Below, piece by piece: positions 1 through 9,262 of a stretch of DNA of 64,000 bases. The notes under the pieces were generated by a model. That model was given only the letters and a program-made list of their open reading frames with translations, did not search any database and was not told where the DNA came from. Position 1 is the stretch's first letter; every line of letters begins with the position of its first letter. The stretch comes from Spirochaetales bacterium (lineage in GTDB: Bacteria > Spirochaetota > Spirochaetia > DAHUYW01), in NCBI GenBank assembly GCA_027306915.1, contig DAHUYW010000005.1:94185-158184 (forward strand), given 5' to 3'. The position numbers and the translations under genes were made by a program.

Positions 1-1272
1 TACCTCTAGCCCGGTAATGGTCTCCTGCAATGCCATCCCGAGCCACGAATGGTGTATTTCACCCCCGCGATAGAGCGCCGGAATGATCATTGACACCCAA
101 TGAGCGGGAATTGCGAAGTTAACCCCTTGGAATTGCTCTATTCCGGCAAAGACAACGCCGACCAGTTGTGCCTGCTCATTAACGAGCGGTCCACCGCTGT
201 TTCCAGGGTTAACAGGGACGTCGACTTGCATGGCATCGCCCATTTGAAGGAATCTGCGTCCTGTCGCGGAGATTATTCCGTAGGTTATCGTGTTCTCGAG
301 GCCGCCCGGAGAACCGATAGCGTACACTCGCTGGCCCGGTAGGAAATTGTCGGTATCGTTGAAGGAGAAGATGTAGCCCGGTTTGACCTCGGTCTTCAAC
401 AGCGCGATGTCAAAGACCCGATCGTATCCGACGACCTTTGCGGGTATTCTCGTGTGTTCAGCGTCCGAGAGACGAATAAAGAGACGAGAGTAGCCTTCGT
501 ACTTTGGGTCGACCTGGCTTTGTATGACGTGATAGTTGGTGATGAGGTAGCCCTCTTTGTCGATGAAGAATCCACTTCCTATGACGCGAGCCGGATAACC
601 GACACCGTTATCGATCTTGATGCCCTGGTTGACCCAGATTGTTACGACCCCCTTCAGCATCTCCGCAGTGGTAACCTTCGCTGCGAGGAGAGCGGTGTAC
701 GCTGCGGGGACTTTGATCTTCGACTTTGTGAGGTAGCTCGAGATGTCCGAGACTATCGGACGATCGTGTTCGGAAAGGGCAAGCTCTCCGTAGATTCCGA
801 TCAGCTTCTCGACATCGGCACCCTTCTCCAAGGCCTTGTCGAAGTACAGCAGCGCCGGGATGAGCATATTCTTCTTGCGATACTCCTCCGCGAGACTGAG
901 CAGCATCTTCCCTTCGTTCCAGTCTGGGAAGAAGTCCTGACCTATCTCTCGAGCCGACGTGAAGAGCGTATATGCGCTTCCAAAGTCTCCCGACTTGACG
1001 GATTCGGCGAATTGCTCCTTCATCTTGGTGCCGGCGCGGGCGGAAAGATTCTCCAATCGGTCGTCCGGAATGCCGATTCTAGTGCGCTTCGCTGTGGAGA
1101 TCTCCTGGAGCGCCATCAGGGGCTTTCCAGATGCGATAAGCTTTTCGATGCTTGCAAGGTCGCTTTGGGCGAGCGTGACCGGGGGCTGGCTGGTCGGCCG
1201 AACGGGCATTGTGGAGCAGGAGAAAAGCAGAAGCATCGGCAGGGCTAGCAGAAAGGATAGAATCCCCTTCAC
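1..1272 (-). CDS. HtrA/DegP-like trypsin-fold serine protease, lipoprotein (3' end outside window)
   Basis: Periplasmic S1C-type serine protease, probably for envelope protein quality control. The GTG start at 1272 overlaps the stop of the upstream TPR gene as GTGA. The N-terminus is a lipoprotein signal with lipobox LFSC (Cys 19), so the protein should be membrane-anchored. A helical, TPR-like stretch of about 150 residues follows, then the protease domain. The triad is visible: His in TNYHVI, Asp in DIALLKT and Ser in GNSGGPLV. The reading frame is still open at base 1 after 424 codons, so any C-terminal PDZ domain cannot be seen. It is the last visible gene of the spoVG-ftsH operon, next to the quality-control protease FtsH. 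The family is clear; the exact substrate class is not. Confidence 0.85.
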   Translation of the reverse strand, partial: MKGILSFLLALPMLLLFSCSTMPVRPTSQPPVTLAQSDLASIEKLIASGKPLMALQEISTAKRTRIGIPDDRLENLSARAGTKMKEQFAESVKSGDFGSAYTLFTSAREIGQDFFPDWNEGKMLLSLAEEYRKKNMLIPALLYFDKALEKGADVEKLIGIYGELALSEHDRPIVSDISSYLTKSKIKVPAAYTALLAAKVTTAEMLKGVVTIWVNQGIKIDNGVGYPARVIGSGFFIDKEGYLITNYHVIQSQVDPKYEGYSRLFIRLSDAEHTRIPAKVVGYDRVFDIALLKTEVKPGYIFSFNDTDNFLPGQRVYAIGSPGGLENTITYGIISATGRRFLQMGDAMQVDVPVNPGNSGGPLVNEQAQLVGVVFAGIEQFQGVNFAIPAHWVSMIIPALYRGGEIHHSWLGMALQETITGLEV

Positions 1273-3110
1273 TTCTTTACCTCTTCGGTCTGAATGTCGA
1301 AAACGCCATTGAGCTTGGTCGATATCTCGACGAGAGTCTTCGTGGGCGAGATCCGCTTCTCGATGGCGTCCGGCACACCATCCCCATTATAGTCCCAATA
1401 GAGAGTCGGATACGGCGAGCCGAAATCGATCCAGAAGAGTGGCTTTCCGTCGTGTTTGGGATCGTAGGTCAGACGGACAAGCTTGCCATCCTTGTAGTAC
1501 TCGGCCACATCGAATTTGCCGTCGTTACTCACATCGCGGAGAGCCAGCACCTTCTCCTTGCCTCGGTATTCCACAAGATAGCGATAGCTCCCCTTTTCCC
1601 AATCGCTCTCTTTTTTCAAGATGTCATCGAGCCCAAGCTTGAAGAGCGTCACGGGCCGCGTGAGCTTGAGATTGTCCTCTTCGACGGGGTAGGCCTTGCC
1701 GAAAAAATGGTCGCGCGCAACCTCAGGGAGAGGTGCGGCGAGGCGAGGAAAGAGAAGCGACGTTGGGAGCTCGGCCGAGCCAGTCGACGATCCGGGTACA
1801 ACTGCCGTGCCGGCGGGACCGCCCCGGGCGGCCGTACCGGGGCTCGCCTCCGCTGCGGCGTCTGCGATGAGGGAGCTTGACGCCGAATCCGCGCGCAACT
1901 GACCTGCCGCTTCGGTGTTCGGCGCGAAAAGGGTAAGGGCGAAGCTGTTGGGCGCCATTGTGTAGGTGGTCTTCACCTCGCCGTTCGTGAAATCGACGCT
2001 TTGCACGTAGGGATAGGCCCCGTAGGCGATGTGGAACTCAATCCCTCCGTGGTTGGCGACAACCGTGCTGGGCACGGAGTTGAGGAATCGGACATCATAT
2101 TCCGGAAGCCCGTCTTGTCGGTCGTCCACCACGAGGCGAACGATCCTGCCCGATTCGTACACCGCAGTTCGTTCTGCAAATCCGTCACGATTCGTGTCCC
2201 ACTCTGAAGTCCCGGTGAATTTCGCTGCGCTTTGCGCAAGAAACGCCTTGCTCTGCGGGCTCTTGAGAGACGCATAGAGCTGTTCGGCGAGCCCACCCTC
2301 CTTCAGCCCTCCGGCCGCAACAAACTGACCGATTTGGGAATCCGATACCTTCTCTGAAATCATCAGGGACTCGCCGAGGACCGTCGCTGATTGTGGGAAT
2401 CGTAGATCGTAGACATCGATGAGTTCCCGTTTCTGTTTCGCCTGCGGAGTATCGATGATAATCTCTCTCAGAACTTCGGGCGGGAGGTGTCCGGTATCGA
2501 CCTTCTGGAGGTAGCGTTCCGCAAGTTGCTTCCGATACTGGGGGTCGATGCGGACTAGCTCGACGACAAACCGATAGTCGGTTGGGTAAGCTCGAATGGC
2601 TCGTTCCAGCATCCGCGAAGCGGCTTCGGTCTGTCCTTCGCCGGCGAGCGAGCGGGCAGAGAGATAGAGCCAGTCTGGCGAGTCGGTGGAGGTCATTTTC
2701 GCAAGCACCGCATTCGCCTCGCCGTAGCGCTTCGTTCGATAGAGCAGCGCGCCCAAATCCATTCTGCAAGGATCGGGCTCTTCGGAGCTCCACTGCCCGG
2801 CGGCAAGCGCTGCCCCAAATGCGGAAATTGCGTTCTCGATACCTCCGGGTCTTTGCTGCAGGACGATACCTCGCTCGTAGAGCGCATCCGAGTTGGAGGG
2901 GTTGAATTGAAGGGCAACCTTGATGAGCCCATCTGCCGTGGGCCAGTCCTTCTCCTGTATCGCGGTCATCGCCTGATTTGCGTAAATGGAGCTCAGCCTC
3001 TTGTCCTGGTCGAGAACGCTCGACCCCGACTGCGCCGGAAGCCCTTGGCCCATGACCGGGAGGACGATTGCAGCGAGAAGTAGGATTATGAACGACGCCT
3101 CGCGTTTCAC
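1269..3110 (-). CDS. Periplasmic TPR-repeat protein
   Basis: 613-residue secreted protein with no recognised enzymatic domain. Residues 1-22 form a signal peptide ending near VMGQG. Residues about 35-230 are tetratricopeptide-like helical repeats (for example [19 protein letters not shown] and [12 protein letters not shown]), which suggests a protein-interaction scaffold. The C-terminal half contains several EF-hand-like or FG-GAP-like acidic turns ([35 protein letters not shown]) that could bind calcium; this is inference from the DxNxDGxxD pattern. The start codon overlaps the ftsH stop as ATGA and the end overlaps the HtrA-like gene, so the three are translationally coupled. A role in envelope maintenance fits the neighbours but is unproven. 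Confidence 0.75.
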   Translation of the reverse strand: MKREASFIILLLAAIVLPVMGQGLPAQSGSSVLDQDKRLSSIYANQAMTAIQEKDWPTADGLIKVALQFNPSNSDALYERGIVLQQRPGGIENAISAFGAALAAGQWSSEEPDPCRMDLGALLYRTKRYGEANAVLAKMTSTDSPDWLYLSARSLAGEGQTEAASRMLERAIRAYPTDYRFVVELVRIDPQYRKQLAERYLQKVDTGHLPPEVLREIIIDTPQAKQKRELIDVYDLRFPQSATVLGESLMISEKVSDSQIGQFVAAGGLKEGGLAEQLYASLKSPQSKAFLAQSAAKFTGTSEWDTNRDGFAERTAVYESGRIVRLVVDDRQDGLPEYDVRFLNSVPSTVVANHGGIEFHIAYGAYPYVQSVDFTNGEVKTTYTMAPNSFALTLFAPNTEAAGQLRADSASSSLIADAAAEASPGTAARGGPAGTAVVPGSSTGSAELPTSLLFPRLAAPLPEVARDHFFGKAYPVEEDNLKLTRPVTLFKLGLDDILKKESDWEKGSYRYLVEYRGKEKVLALRDVSNDGKFDVAEYYKDGKLVRLTYDPKHDGKPLFWIDFGSPYPTLYWDYNGDGVPDAIEKRISPTKTLVEISTKLNGVFDIQTEEVKK

Positions 3111-4996
3111 TCCGTGTAAGTCTGCGTTGAGCCGACGGCCGGCAGCGGAAGGTTCAGCAGCTCCCGGACTTCCCTATCGTCCAGGGTCTCTCTCGCCACG
3201 AGGGTTTCGGCGAGGAGAGTCAACTTTTCGCGGTGCACCTTGAGTATCGACCGCGCCTCGGAAAGACACTCGCCGAGAATGCGGTGCACCTCGGCGTCGA
3301 TTTTGCGAGCAGTCTCCTCCGAATAGTCCTTGTGGCGGGCGATCTCTTTGCCAAGGAAGATCGGCTCGTCCTCCTGGCCGAAGGCGACCGGGCCAAAGGC
3401 ATCGCTCATTCCCCATTCGCACACCATCTTCCGGGCGATCTCGGTTGCCTGCTCGATGTCGTTTTTCGTGCCGGTCGTGGTTTCGCCGTACACTATCTCC
3501 TCGGCGACGTATCCTCCTATTGCGATCTTGATCCGGTCGACGAGCCAACCCTTTCGGCGCGAGTAGGTATCCTTCTCGGGAAGAGACAGCGCAAGCCCGA
3601 GCGCCTGTCCATGTGGAATGACGGTCACTTTGTGGAGTGGGTCCGCGTTCTTCAGATAGTAATGCAGTAGCGCGTGACCGGCTTCATGGTAAGCAGTGGC
3701 GAGTTTTTCTTCAGGTGAGATCACGCGTGACTTGCGCGCTATCCCGAGCAGGACCTTGTCGCGGGCTTCCTCGAAGTCCGCCATCGACACGGCCTCTTTG
3801 TTTGTCCGAGCAGCGAAGAGCGCAGCTTCATTGACGAGGTTGGCCAAATCGGCTCCAGAGGAGCCCGGCGTAGCCCGGGAGAGCCGCTCAAAGTCGACGT
3901 CGGAGGCGAGCGGCACTCTGTTCGAGTGGATGCGTAGAATCGCCTCCCGCTCCTTGATATCGGGCATATCGACCACGACCTGTCGGTCGAAGCGACCGGG
4001 CCGTAGAAGCGCCGGGTCGAGAACATCAGGCCTGTTGGTCGCTGCCAATATGATGACTCCGTCCTTGGTGTCAAAGCCGTCCATCTCGACCAACATCTGG
4101 TTCAACGTCTGTTCGCGCTCGTCGTGTCCCCCACCGTAGCCGGCTCCTCTCGTTCGTCCGACGGCATCGAGCTCGTCGATAAAGAGGATGCACGGGGCGC
4201 TCTTTCTGCCCTGCTCAAAGAGGTCTCGAACCCGACTCGCGCCGACGCCGACGAACATCTCGACAAAATCGGAGCCCGACATGTGAAAGTAGTTGACATT
4301 TGCCTCGCCCGCGATTGCCTTGGCGAGGAGCGTCTTGCCGGTGCCAGGCATTCCGACCAACAGGACTCCGGTCGGAATCTTGGCTCCCATGCGGGTAAAC
4401 TTCGATGGATTCTTCAGGAAGTCCACTATTTCGGCAAGCTCATACTTTGCCTCGGTCTGGCCTGCGACGTCGCCGAAGGTCACGCGTTTGGTTGAGTCCG
4501 TGTAGCGCTTGGCCCGGCTCTTTCCGAACGAAAAGGCCTTGTTGCCGTTGCTCTGGACCTGCCGAAACATGAACCAAATGAAGACGAAGCCGAGTACCCA
4601 CGGTATCAGCTCGATGAAGATCCGGAACGGCGAGACGCTTTTCGCTCCTCCGGATATCTGAACCCCCTTTGCCTCCAACTCCCCCATCAAGTTGTTGTCC
4701 CGGTAAGGAATAATCGTCTTGAAGGTGGTCGGGCTTTCAGGCCTTCCCTTGAGGGTCCAGTGAATCTCGCTCTCGTTGAGAATCTTTACCGACTGAATGC
4801 TCCCCTGGTCGAGATAGTTCAAGAATGTCGAGTAGGGTTTTTCGGTGGAGGTTTTGTTGCCGTTCATGAAGAACAGCAGCAGAAACATGATGACCAAAGC
4901 GATGAGGAAGAAGAATGCAAACCGATTGTTACCGAAATTGAAGCTGGCCGGCCTCTGATCTCGGCCCTCTTTGTTCGGGTCGTTGGGACTATTCAC
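3107..4996 (-). CDS. ftsH: ATP-dependent zinc metalloprotease FtsH
   Basis: Membrane-bound AAA+ protease that degrades misfolded membrane and regulatory proteins. Numbered from the chosen GTG start (4996), there are two transmembrane segments (about 26-45 and 129-147) around a periplasmic domain, then the AAA module: Walker A GMPGTGKT (215-222), Walker B ILFIDELD (270-277) and the second region of homology ending in RPGRFDRQV. The zinc protease motif HEAGH is at about 437-441. I chose GTG at 4996 because GGAG lies just upstream and the gene then overlaps the tilS stop by eight bases. An upstream ATG at 5062 would add 22 residues (651 aa) that do not look like FtsH. The length of 629 aa is normal for the family. 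Confidence 0.97.
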   Translation of the reverse strand: MNSPNDPNKEGRDQRPASFNFGNNRFAFFFLIALVIMFLLLFFMNGNKTSTEKPYSTFLNYLDQGSIQSVKILNESEIHWTLKGRPESPTTFKTIIPYRDNNLMGELEAKGVQISGGAKSVSPFRIFIELIPWVLGFVFIWFMFRQVQSNGNKAFSFGKSRAKRYTDSTKRVTFGDVAGQTEAKYELAEIVDFLKNPSKFTRMGAKIPTGVLLVGMPGTGKTLLAKAIAGEANVNYFHMSGSDFVEMFVGVGASRVRDLFEQGRKSAPCILFIDELDAVGRTRGAGYGGGHDEREQTLNQMLVEMDGFDTKDGVIILAATNRPDVLDPALLRPGRFDRQVVVDMPDIKEREAILRIHSNRVPLASDVDFERLSRATPGSSGADLANLVNEAALFAARTNKEAVSMADFEEARDKVLLGIARKSRVISPEEKLATAYHEAGHALLHYYLKNADPLHKVTVIPHGQALGLALSLPEKDTYSRRKGWLVDRIKIAIGGYVAEEIVYGETTTGTKNDIEQATEIARKMVCEWGMSDAFGPVAFGQEDEPIFLGKEIARHKDYSEETARKIDAEVHRILGECLSEARSILKVHREKLTLLAETLVARETLDDREVRELLNLPLPAVGSTQTYTE

Positions 4997-6422
4997 CTTC
5001 TTCTCCGTGATACTCCGTGCAGAATGAAAGCGCCTCTGACGAAGGAGGCCGTGCCTGCTCATCTGCGAGGCGACCGGCTACGCAATTCTCAAAACCGAGC
5101 CCCTTGCCGAGAATCGCCGCTATGCCCATCCGGTCCTCCACCACGGGGACGAGCCATCGAATCGGCTCGGGCACCCGCCATTCTGCGAAGAGCTTCTTCA
5201 CGCTTTTCGGGCGTTCCCCCAACTGAATCCTGTCGCCGGCTCTTCGCGATCGGACTAAAAGCGGTCCGTATAGGCTGCTCCATTCGACTCGCACCGCGCC
5301 GGTGGGAAGCTCCTTCGCCGCTCCAGACGACGCCCGAATCGTAAGGCGCCCAGCGATCTTGAAGCTTGTATTTCCTCGTACCTCGATAAGATAGCCTTTT
5401 TTTCCCCCTGTTACAACCGTTGGGCTCCACCACAGCCAGGAGCCGCGCCGTTCAATCGAAGCTCCGTGACCCTTCGCGAGCAGCTGTCTCCGTCCGTCCC
5501 ATCGGTCGGCGGTCGCACGGAGCCCGAGGAGGGGCTGCAGGAAGCCGATCGGAATTCTTCCGCCGATGCCGGCCTGGTTGAAGAGGGCGAGAACCGAACG
5601 GGCGCGCGCCGCGGGGAAGGCCCTGACAAAGAGGCTGGCGGAAATTCGGAATCGGTTTCCTTTGGGCTCCCACCGCAGACGCCGGGCTTCCCTCTCAACA
5701 AGCACATCCACCGATCGCATGTGCTTTGCGAAGCTCCAAAGGCTCCTGCGATAGCCGGGGAAGAGCTCGCGAATTACCGGTATCAGATCGTTTCGGATAC
5801 GATTGCGGAGAAAGGCGCCCTGTTGGTTGCTCGAGTCGGTCCTATAGCTCAGGCCCTGCTCGCCAAGGTAGTGAAGGACCTCCTCCCTTGTGACGCGCAG
5901 AAGGGGTCGCACGATTTTGCCGCGCATGCCGGGGATCCCTTTGAAGCCCGAGATGCCCCCTCCCTGGAGGGTACGCATGAGTATCGTTTCTATCTGATCG
6001 TCAAGGGTGTGTCCCACGGCAATCCAGTGGAGGCCGTATCGGGAGAGCTCGCGGTCGAAAAGGGCGTACCGCATCTCCCGAGCGACTTGCTCGATGCTTT
6101 TCTTCGAGCCGCGAGCAACCTCGACGATCTGCCCCGAAACGACCGCGGTGTCAACTACGCGAAATCCGAGACGACTGCCGAGAGTCCGGACGAAATGGAG
6201 CTCCGCCTCGACCTCCGTCCGATCGCGCAATCCGTGATCGACGTAGCAGCCTATGAGATTGAGTCCCCAGGGCCCAAGCCCCGCGAGGGCGCTGGCGAGC
6301 GCGGTCGAATCTGGCCCGCCCGAAAGACCCATGAGAATACCGTCGCCCCTGCGTACTCCCCCGGCTCGCAGGGACTGTTCAGCCTTGCGGACGAGTGGGT
6401 GAAGCTCGCTGATTGAGCTCAT
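4989..6422 (-). CDS. tilS: tRNA(Ile)-lysidine synthase TilS
   Basis: Converts cytidine 34 of the CAU-anticodon tRNA-Ile to lysidine using ATP and lysine, so that AUA is read as Ile. The N-terminal PP-loop ATPase motif SGGPDST is at about residues 34-40, and a typical N-type ATP pyrophosphatase domain follows to about residue 220. The C-terminal part includes a TilS substrate-binding-like region ([20 protein letters not shown]). 477 aa is within the family range. The start overlaps the 3' end of pth by 44 bases and has GAGG a few bases upstream. The order pth-tilS-ftsH is also found in other spirochaetes. The protein is essential in most bacteria. Confidence 0.93.
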   Translation of the reverse strand: MSSISELHPLVRKAEQSLRAGGVRRGDGILMGLSGGPDSTALASALAGLGPWGLNLIGCYVDHGLRDRTEVEAELHFVRTLGSRLGFRVVDTAVVSGQIVEVARGSKKSIEQVAREMRYALFDRELSRYGLHWIAVGHTLDDQIETILMRTLQGGGISGFKGIPGMRGKIVRPLLRVTREEVLHYLGEQGLSYRTDSSNQQGAFLRNRIRNDLIPVIRELFPGYRRSLWSFAKHMRSVDVLVEREARRLRWEPKGNRFRISASLFVRAFPAARARSVLALFNQAGIGGRIPIGFLQPLLGLRATADRWDGRRQLLAKGHGASIERRGSWLWWSPTVVTGGKKGYLIEVRGNTSFKIAGRLTIRASSGAAKELPTGAVRVEWSSLYGPLLVRSRRAGDRIQLGERPKSVKKLFAEWRVPEPIRWLVPVVEDRMGIAAILGKGLGFENCVAGRLADEQARPPSSEALSFCTEYHGEEGE

Positions 6423-6969
6423 TCATCGCCTCATTGGGCGAGCGGGTCAGCAGGGTGAGGATTCCCTGCGCTGCCCGTTCGATTGCGGCCGTGAAGAGAA
6501 TGCGCTCGTCGTCGGACGGATCACCGAGCACATAGGCGATGACATCCCGGTCGAGGGGACGCCCGATTCCGATGAAGAGGCGGTAGAAGCTTGAATCGCC
6601 CAGATAAGCGATGATCGACTCAAGCCCGTGATGGCCGGCGCTTCCCCCTGAGCGCTTCAGTCTGCACACGCCCGCAGGAAGATCCAGATTGTCGCACACG
6701 ACCACAAGACTCGTGAGCGGGAGTCTCGCTCGTTCGAGAAGCTCGGTAGCGACCTCGCCCGAGCGATTCATGAAGGTCAGCGGCTTGGATAGACAGAGCC
6801 TCTGCCCATCCACCTCGCCCTGACCGAAGAAGTAGGAGCGCAAAAAGGGCTTCCGCAGAGGAATACCAAGCTTGTCAGAAAGGCGGTCAACCGTCATGAA
6901 CCCGACGTTATGACGGTTGCCAGCATAATGGCCGCCTGGATTGCCCAGGCCAACAACGACGAGGGACAG
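6379..6969 (-). CDS. pth: Peptidyl-tRNA hydrolase, apparent CTG start
   Basis: Hydrolyses the ester bond of peptidyl-tRNAs released from stalled ribosomes. The family N-terminal motif VGLGNPG and the catalytic NRHNVGF are present but lie upstream of the first in-frame ATG (6897). The only possible start between the upstream rplY stop (TAG 6975-6973, same frame) and VGLGNPG is CTG at 6969-6967. With CTG as residue 1, Asn10 and His20 fall exactly at the E. coli Pth catalytic numbers, and GAGG lies eight bases upstream. No ATG, GTG or TTG is available in frame. The product would be 196 aa, the normal length. The catalytic Asp is in CDNLDLPAG. A sequencing error at the start codon is the alternative explanation. 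Confidence 0.93.
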   Translation of the reverse strand: MSLVVVGLGNPGGHYAGNRHNVGFMTVDRLSDKLGIPLRKPFLRSYFFGQGEVDGQRLCLSKPLTFMNRSGEVATELLERARLPLTSLVVVCDNLDLPAGVCRLKRSGGSAGHHGLESIIAYLGDSSFYRLFIGIGRPLDRDVIAYVLGDPSDDERILFTAAIERAAQGILTLLTRSPNEAMNELNQRASPTRPQG

Positions 6970-6972
6970 AGG

Positions 6973-7650
6973 CTATGCCTCGGTCGCCGCCGCCTTTGGT
7001 GCCTTGCTCTTGTCCTCCGCTGCGGCGGCTTCGCCCTCGGCGGGAACAGCGGCCTCCCCTTCGCCTTCGGGAACGGCAGCTGCGACGGGCGCCACGACCT
7101 CTTCCTTGACGTAGGTAACGGAAACGACAACCTGCTCTTCGTTGTTGAGGATGCGAACCCCCGGCGGCAGAGCAAGATCCCGCACGTGAACCGAATCTCC
7201 GACGACAAGCGCCGACACGTCGACGGTAATCTGCTCGGGAATGTCCTTCGGAAGGCACTCCACCTCGATCCGATGGAGCCCTTGGTCCAGAACTCCTCCC
7301 TCGCGTACCCCCGCCGCAGTCCCCAGAACCCGTACGGGAACGTTGGTGCGCAGCATGCGGCCCTTTTCGACCTCGTAGAAGTCAATATGGACGATTTTCC
7401 CTGTCAGCACGTCCTCCTGATAGTCCTTCAGGAGCACCTCATGGCCCTTGCCGTCGATGCTGAGGTTTATAATCGTGTTCTCTGAGATCCGCTTGAACTT
7501 CTGGCTGAACTCGTGCTCGTCCACCGCGACCGCTGCGGTTCCCGCGTGACCGTACACAACGGCGGGAATCTTGCCCGCGATCCGGAGCCGTCGATTGGCT
7601 CCCTTGGCTCGCTCCTTCCTCTCTACCGCCGAGAGGGTTTTCTGTTCCAT
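6973..7650 (-). CDS. rplY: Ribosomal protein bL25 (general stress protein Ctc type)
   Basis: Binds 5S rRNA in the large ribosomal subunit. The N-terminal L25 domain (about residues 1-95, beginning with the ERKERAKGANRRLR region) is followed by the C-terminal beta domain of the long Ctc form. A low-complexity Ala/Glu/Lys tail fills about the last 35 residues and is probably disordered. 225 aa matches the long bacterial form. It lies between tRNA-Gln and pth, in the order conserved from Borrelia. Its TAG stop lies three bases before the proposed CTG start of pth in the same frame, so the two genes are almost contiguous. Confidence 0.95.
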   Translation of the reverse strand: MEQKTLSAVERKERAKGANRRLRIAGKIPAVVYGHAGTAAVAVDEHEFSQKFKRISENTIINLSIDGKGHEVLLKDYQEDVLTGKIVHIDFYEVEKGRMLRTNVPVRVLGTAAGVREGGVLDQGLHRIEVECLPKDIPEQITVDVSALVVGDSVHVRDLALPPGVRILNNEEQVVVSVTYVKEEVVAPVAAAVPEGEGEAAVPAEGEAAAAEDKSKAPKAAATEA

Positions 7651-7689
7651 TCATCACTCCTTGCGATTTGATGATCTATCGTGTCTGAA

Positions 7690-7762
7690 CTGGGACGGCA
7701 GGATTCGAACCTGCGAAATGCCGGTACCAAAAACCGGTGGCTTACCACTTGCCGACGTCCCA
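7690..7762 (-). tRNA. tRNA-Gln (anticodon TTG)
   Basis: 73-nt cloverleaf read on the minus strand. The acceptor stem is TGGGACG/CGTCCCA with discriminator G. The D arm has AGTGGTAA in the loop, the anticodon stem is CCGGT/ACCGG with loop TTTTGGT, and the T arm is GCAGG-TTCGAAT-CCTGC. The anticodon TTG decodes CAA. CCA is not encoded. It sits inside the spoVG-rplY operon, 23 bases after spoVG, and is probably processed from that transcript. Confidence 0.96.
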
Positions 7763-7785
7763 CTGGTTGGCTTGGCTGCTCAGTC

Positions 7786-8091
7786 CTAATCCTCGGCATC
7801 CATGTCGTCTTCGTGAACCTGGGGTTGAACAGGATTCTGAGCTGCTTTCTGGTATTCTTGAAGGATCTTTTCTTGCAGAAGGCCGCGAAATGTCGAGTTG
7901 ATGGGATGCGCGACATCCTTATACTCACCTGTCTTGGTCTTGCGGCTCGGCATGGCGATGAAGGCGCCGTTCTTCCCCTCGATCACCTTGACATTGTGGA
8001 CCACGAAGCAGTCGTCGAAGGTTACGGTCACGTAAGCTTTGAGCTTCCCGTCGGCAGTGACTTGTCTGATCCGGATGTCAGTAATCTCCAT
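7786..8091 (-). CDS. spoVG: SpoVG family nucleic-acid-binding regulator
   Basis: Small site-specific DNA/RNA-binding protein, a global regulator in Borrelia, Listeria and Staphylococcus. I chose the ATG at 8091 (protein begins [11 protein letters not shown]), which has GGAGG just upstream and gives 101 aa, close to the family norm. An upstream start at 8157 would add 22 atypical residues and lies inside the promoter. The conserved core includes the [21 protein letters not shown] and [10 protein letters not shown] region. The C-terminal 15 residues are acidic. It is the first gene of the long operon running to ftsH and beyond. Confidence 0.96.
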   Translation of the reverse strand: MEITDIRIRQVTADGKLKAYVTVTFDDCFVVHNVKVIEGKNGAFIAMPSRKTKTGEYKDVAHPINSTFRGLLQEKILQEYQKAAQNPVQPQVHEDDMDAED

Positions 8092-8128
8092 ACCACCCTC
8101 CTCGCTCGCGCGACCATCAGGCAGATGT

Positions 8129-8157
8129 ATTGTAATATGGTGGTGTGCTACAATCAA
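8129..8157 (-). promoter_or_regulatory. Sigma-70 promoter of the spoVG operon
   Basis: On the minus strand TTGATT (8157-8152) and TACAAT (8134-8129) are separated by 17 bases. Transcription would start near 8122, giving a leader of about 30 nt with the GGAGG ribosome site before spoVG. Confidence 0.75.
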
Positions 8158-8340
8158 GCACTATCACCTTCCATAGTCTGACACTGTTCGTGTCGCCAAG
8201 CCGTTACGCAGTTCAAGAGCGCCTTCGACAAGGAAAGACACTGTGCAAGCAGGCCTTTGTGACTCCTCCTTTCTCCACAAAAACCTGGTATCAAAGAGCA
8301 TTCGCCGCCGCGACAGGAGGATTATCCCGACTAAGCCCTG

Positions 8341-8369
8341 ACACTACACTGAAAGGAGCGCGCTGTCAA
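8341..8369 (-). promoter_or_regulatory. Possible second upstream promoter toward spoVG
   Basis: TTGACA (8369-8364, minus strand) and TAGTGT (8346-8341) have 17-base spacing. The -35 box is perfect and the -10 box weak. If used, it would add a leader of about 240 nt to spoVG or make a separate small RNA. The 8092-8600 interval otherwise holds only the spoVG and acidic-gene promoters; I recognise no RNA family in it. Confidence 0.4.
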
Positions 8370-8529
8370 TTCAGCGCCTGCCTGCGTCGGCACGGATCGC
8401 TGGGTAGGCCCTCGGAAGGCTCCCGGCCCCCTCGTGAGCTCCTTCTTCCCGGTACCATGGAGGCCATAGGTGGCCGTCAATTACGCCTATAGTCAGCCAA
8501 AAAAAACGCTTCAAAGGGTCACAAAAGAG

Positions 8530-8559
8530 TTGACATACTCAAGGTGATGCACTTAGATT
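8530..8559 (+). promoter_or_regulatory. Promoter of the hyperacidic protein gene
   Basis: Perfect TTGACA at 8530-8535 and TAGATT at 8554-8559 with an 18-base spacer. The start would be near 8566, leaving a leader of about 35 nt with GAGGG before the ATG at 8601. Confidence 0.65.
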
Positions 8560-8600
8560 GTGCTAAGAAGAACGGATCGAGACTGGGATAGAGGGTGATC

Positions 8601-8918
8601 ATGATACCATTTGCGGAAGAGTATTCCGACGATAGCCTGGCACGCTACTACATGCAGGATGAGGAGGACTTCGACGACGACGAGCATGATGAAGATGACT
8701 ACTACGAAGACAACTTTGACGATTATGAGAACGACTTTGACGACGACTTCGACGACTTCGATGAGGAAGAGAACATCGAGGACGAGTATCACGACGATCT
8801 GACGGATGAAATCGAGGACGACGAGTACGACGACGAAGATTACTCCGACGAGGAAGAGTATCTCGACGACGACTACGAATACGACGACGGACTGGACTAC
8901 GACGACTTCGACGAGTGA
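8601..8918 (+). CDS. Hyperacidic Asp/Glu-rich small protein
   Basis: 105-residue protein of unknown function. Nearly 60 percent of residues are Asp or Glu (about 39 D and 22 E), with Tyr and Phe spaced among them, one Arg and no Lys. The composition predicts a very low pI and a mostly disordered chain. ATG at 8601 is chosen because GAGGG lies five bases upstream; the GTG at 8595 has no ribosome site. A strong -35 and a usable -10 precede it. Codons mix GAC/GAT and GAA/GAG, so this is not a simple DNA repeat, which argues for selection on the protein. It is divergent from spoVG and its last 22 bases overlap the 3' end of rsfS on the other strand. A nucleic-acid mimic or a chaperone for a basic protein are possibilities only. 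Confidence 0.75.
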   Translation: MIPFAEEYSDDSLARYYMQDEEDFDDDEHDEDDYYEDNFDDYENDFDDDFDDFDEEENIEDEYHDDLTDEIEDDEYDDEDYSDEEEYLDDDYEYDDGLDYDDFDE

Positions 8919-9262
8919 TTCAAGACTTCACCCGAAAACCACAGATTCTCGAGATCATAGAACTGTCTCTTTTCGCTGTCCATAAGATGGACCACCACAT
9001 CTCCACAATCGACTAAGATCCAACCGTCTTCGCCGATGCGCCTTCGTGCACCTCGAGGCCTGATTTCATGCCGGTCGAGGAGCTCTTTCAAGTAGCGGAG
9101 AATCCCTTGAAGGTGCCCTTGACTGGTAATGGTCGTTATCACGAAGTAGTCGGTCCAGCTGCTCTGGGCGCGGACGTCGATGACCCGAGTATCCACCCCT
9201 TTGTGCTCATCGAGGAGCCGGCCGATTTCCAGTGCGAGCTCCCTACTTGCAGTATCTGCCAT
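8897..9262 (-). CDS. rsfS: Ribosomal silencing factor RsfS
   Basis: Binds uL14 and blocks subunit joining when nutrients are low. The 121-aa protein has the family signature: a conserved D-x-x-V region (GVDTRVIDVRAQSSWTDYFV), the TSQGHLQGI helix and the C-terminal GDVVVHLMD segment. It overlaps the end of the LytR-family gene by 20 bases and closes the rplU-obgE-nadD-yqeK operon. The order nadD-yqeK-LCP-rsfS is widespread in bacteria. Its 3' end overlaps the convergent hyperacidic gene by 22 bases. Confidence 0.95.
   Translation of the reverse strand: MADTASRELALEIGRLLDEHKGVDTRVIDVRAQSSWTDYFVITTITSQGHLQGILRYLKELLDRHEIRPRGARRRIGEDGWILVDCGDVVVHLMDSEKRQFYDLENLWFSGEVLNHSSKSS

Noticed and set aside
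6973..6975. Possible L25-Pth fusion by readthrough of TAG in the shared frame
   Set aside because: A ribosome site and family-exact numbering support separate initiation at CTG, and both proteins are separate in relatives.
8164..8301. Minus-strand ORF of 45 codons upstream of spoVG
   Set aside because: No ribosome site, no recognisable sequence, and it overlaps the spoVG promoter.
8160..8520. tmRNA, RNase P RNA or SRP RNA in the spoVG gap
   Set aside because: The conserved core motifs of these RNAs are not found on either strand.
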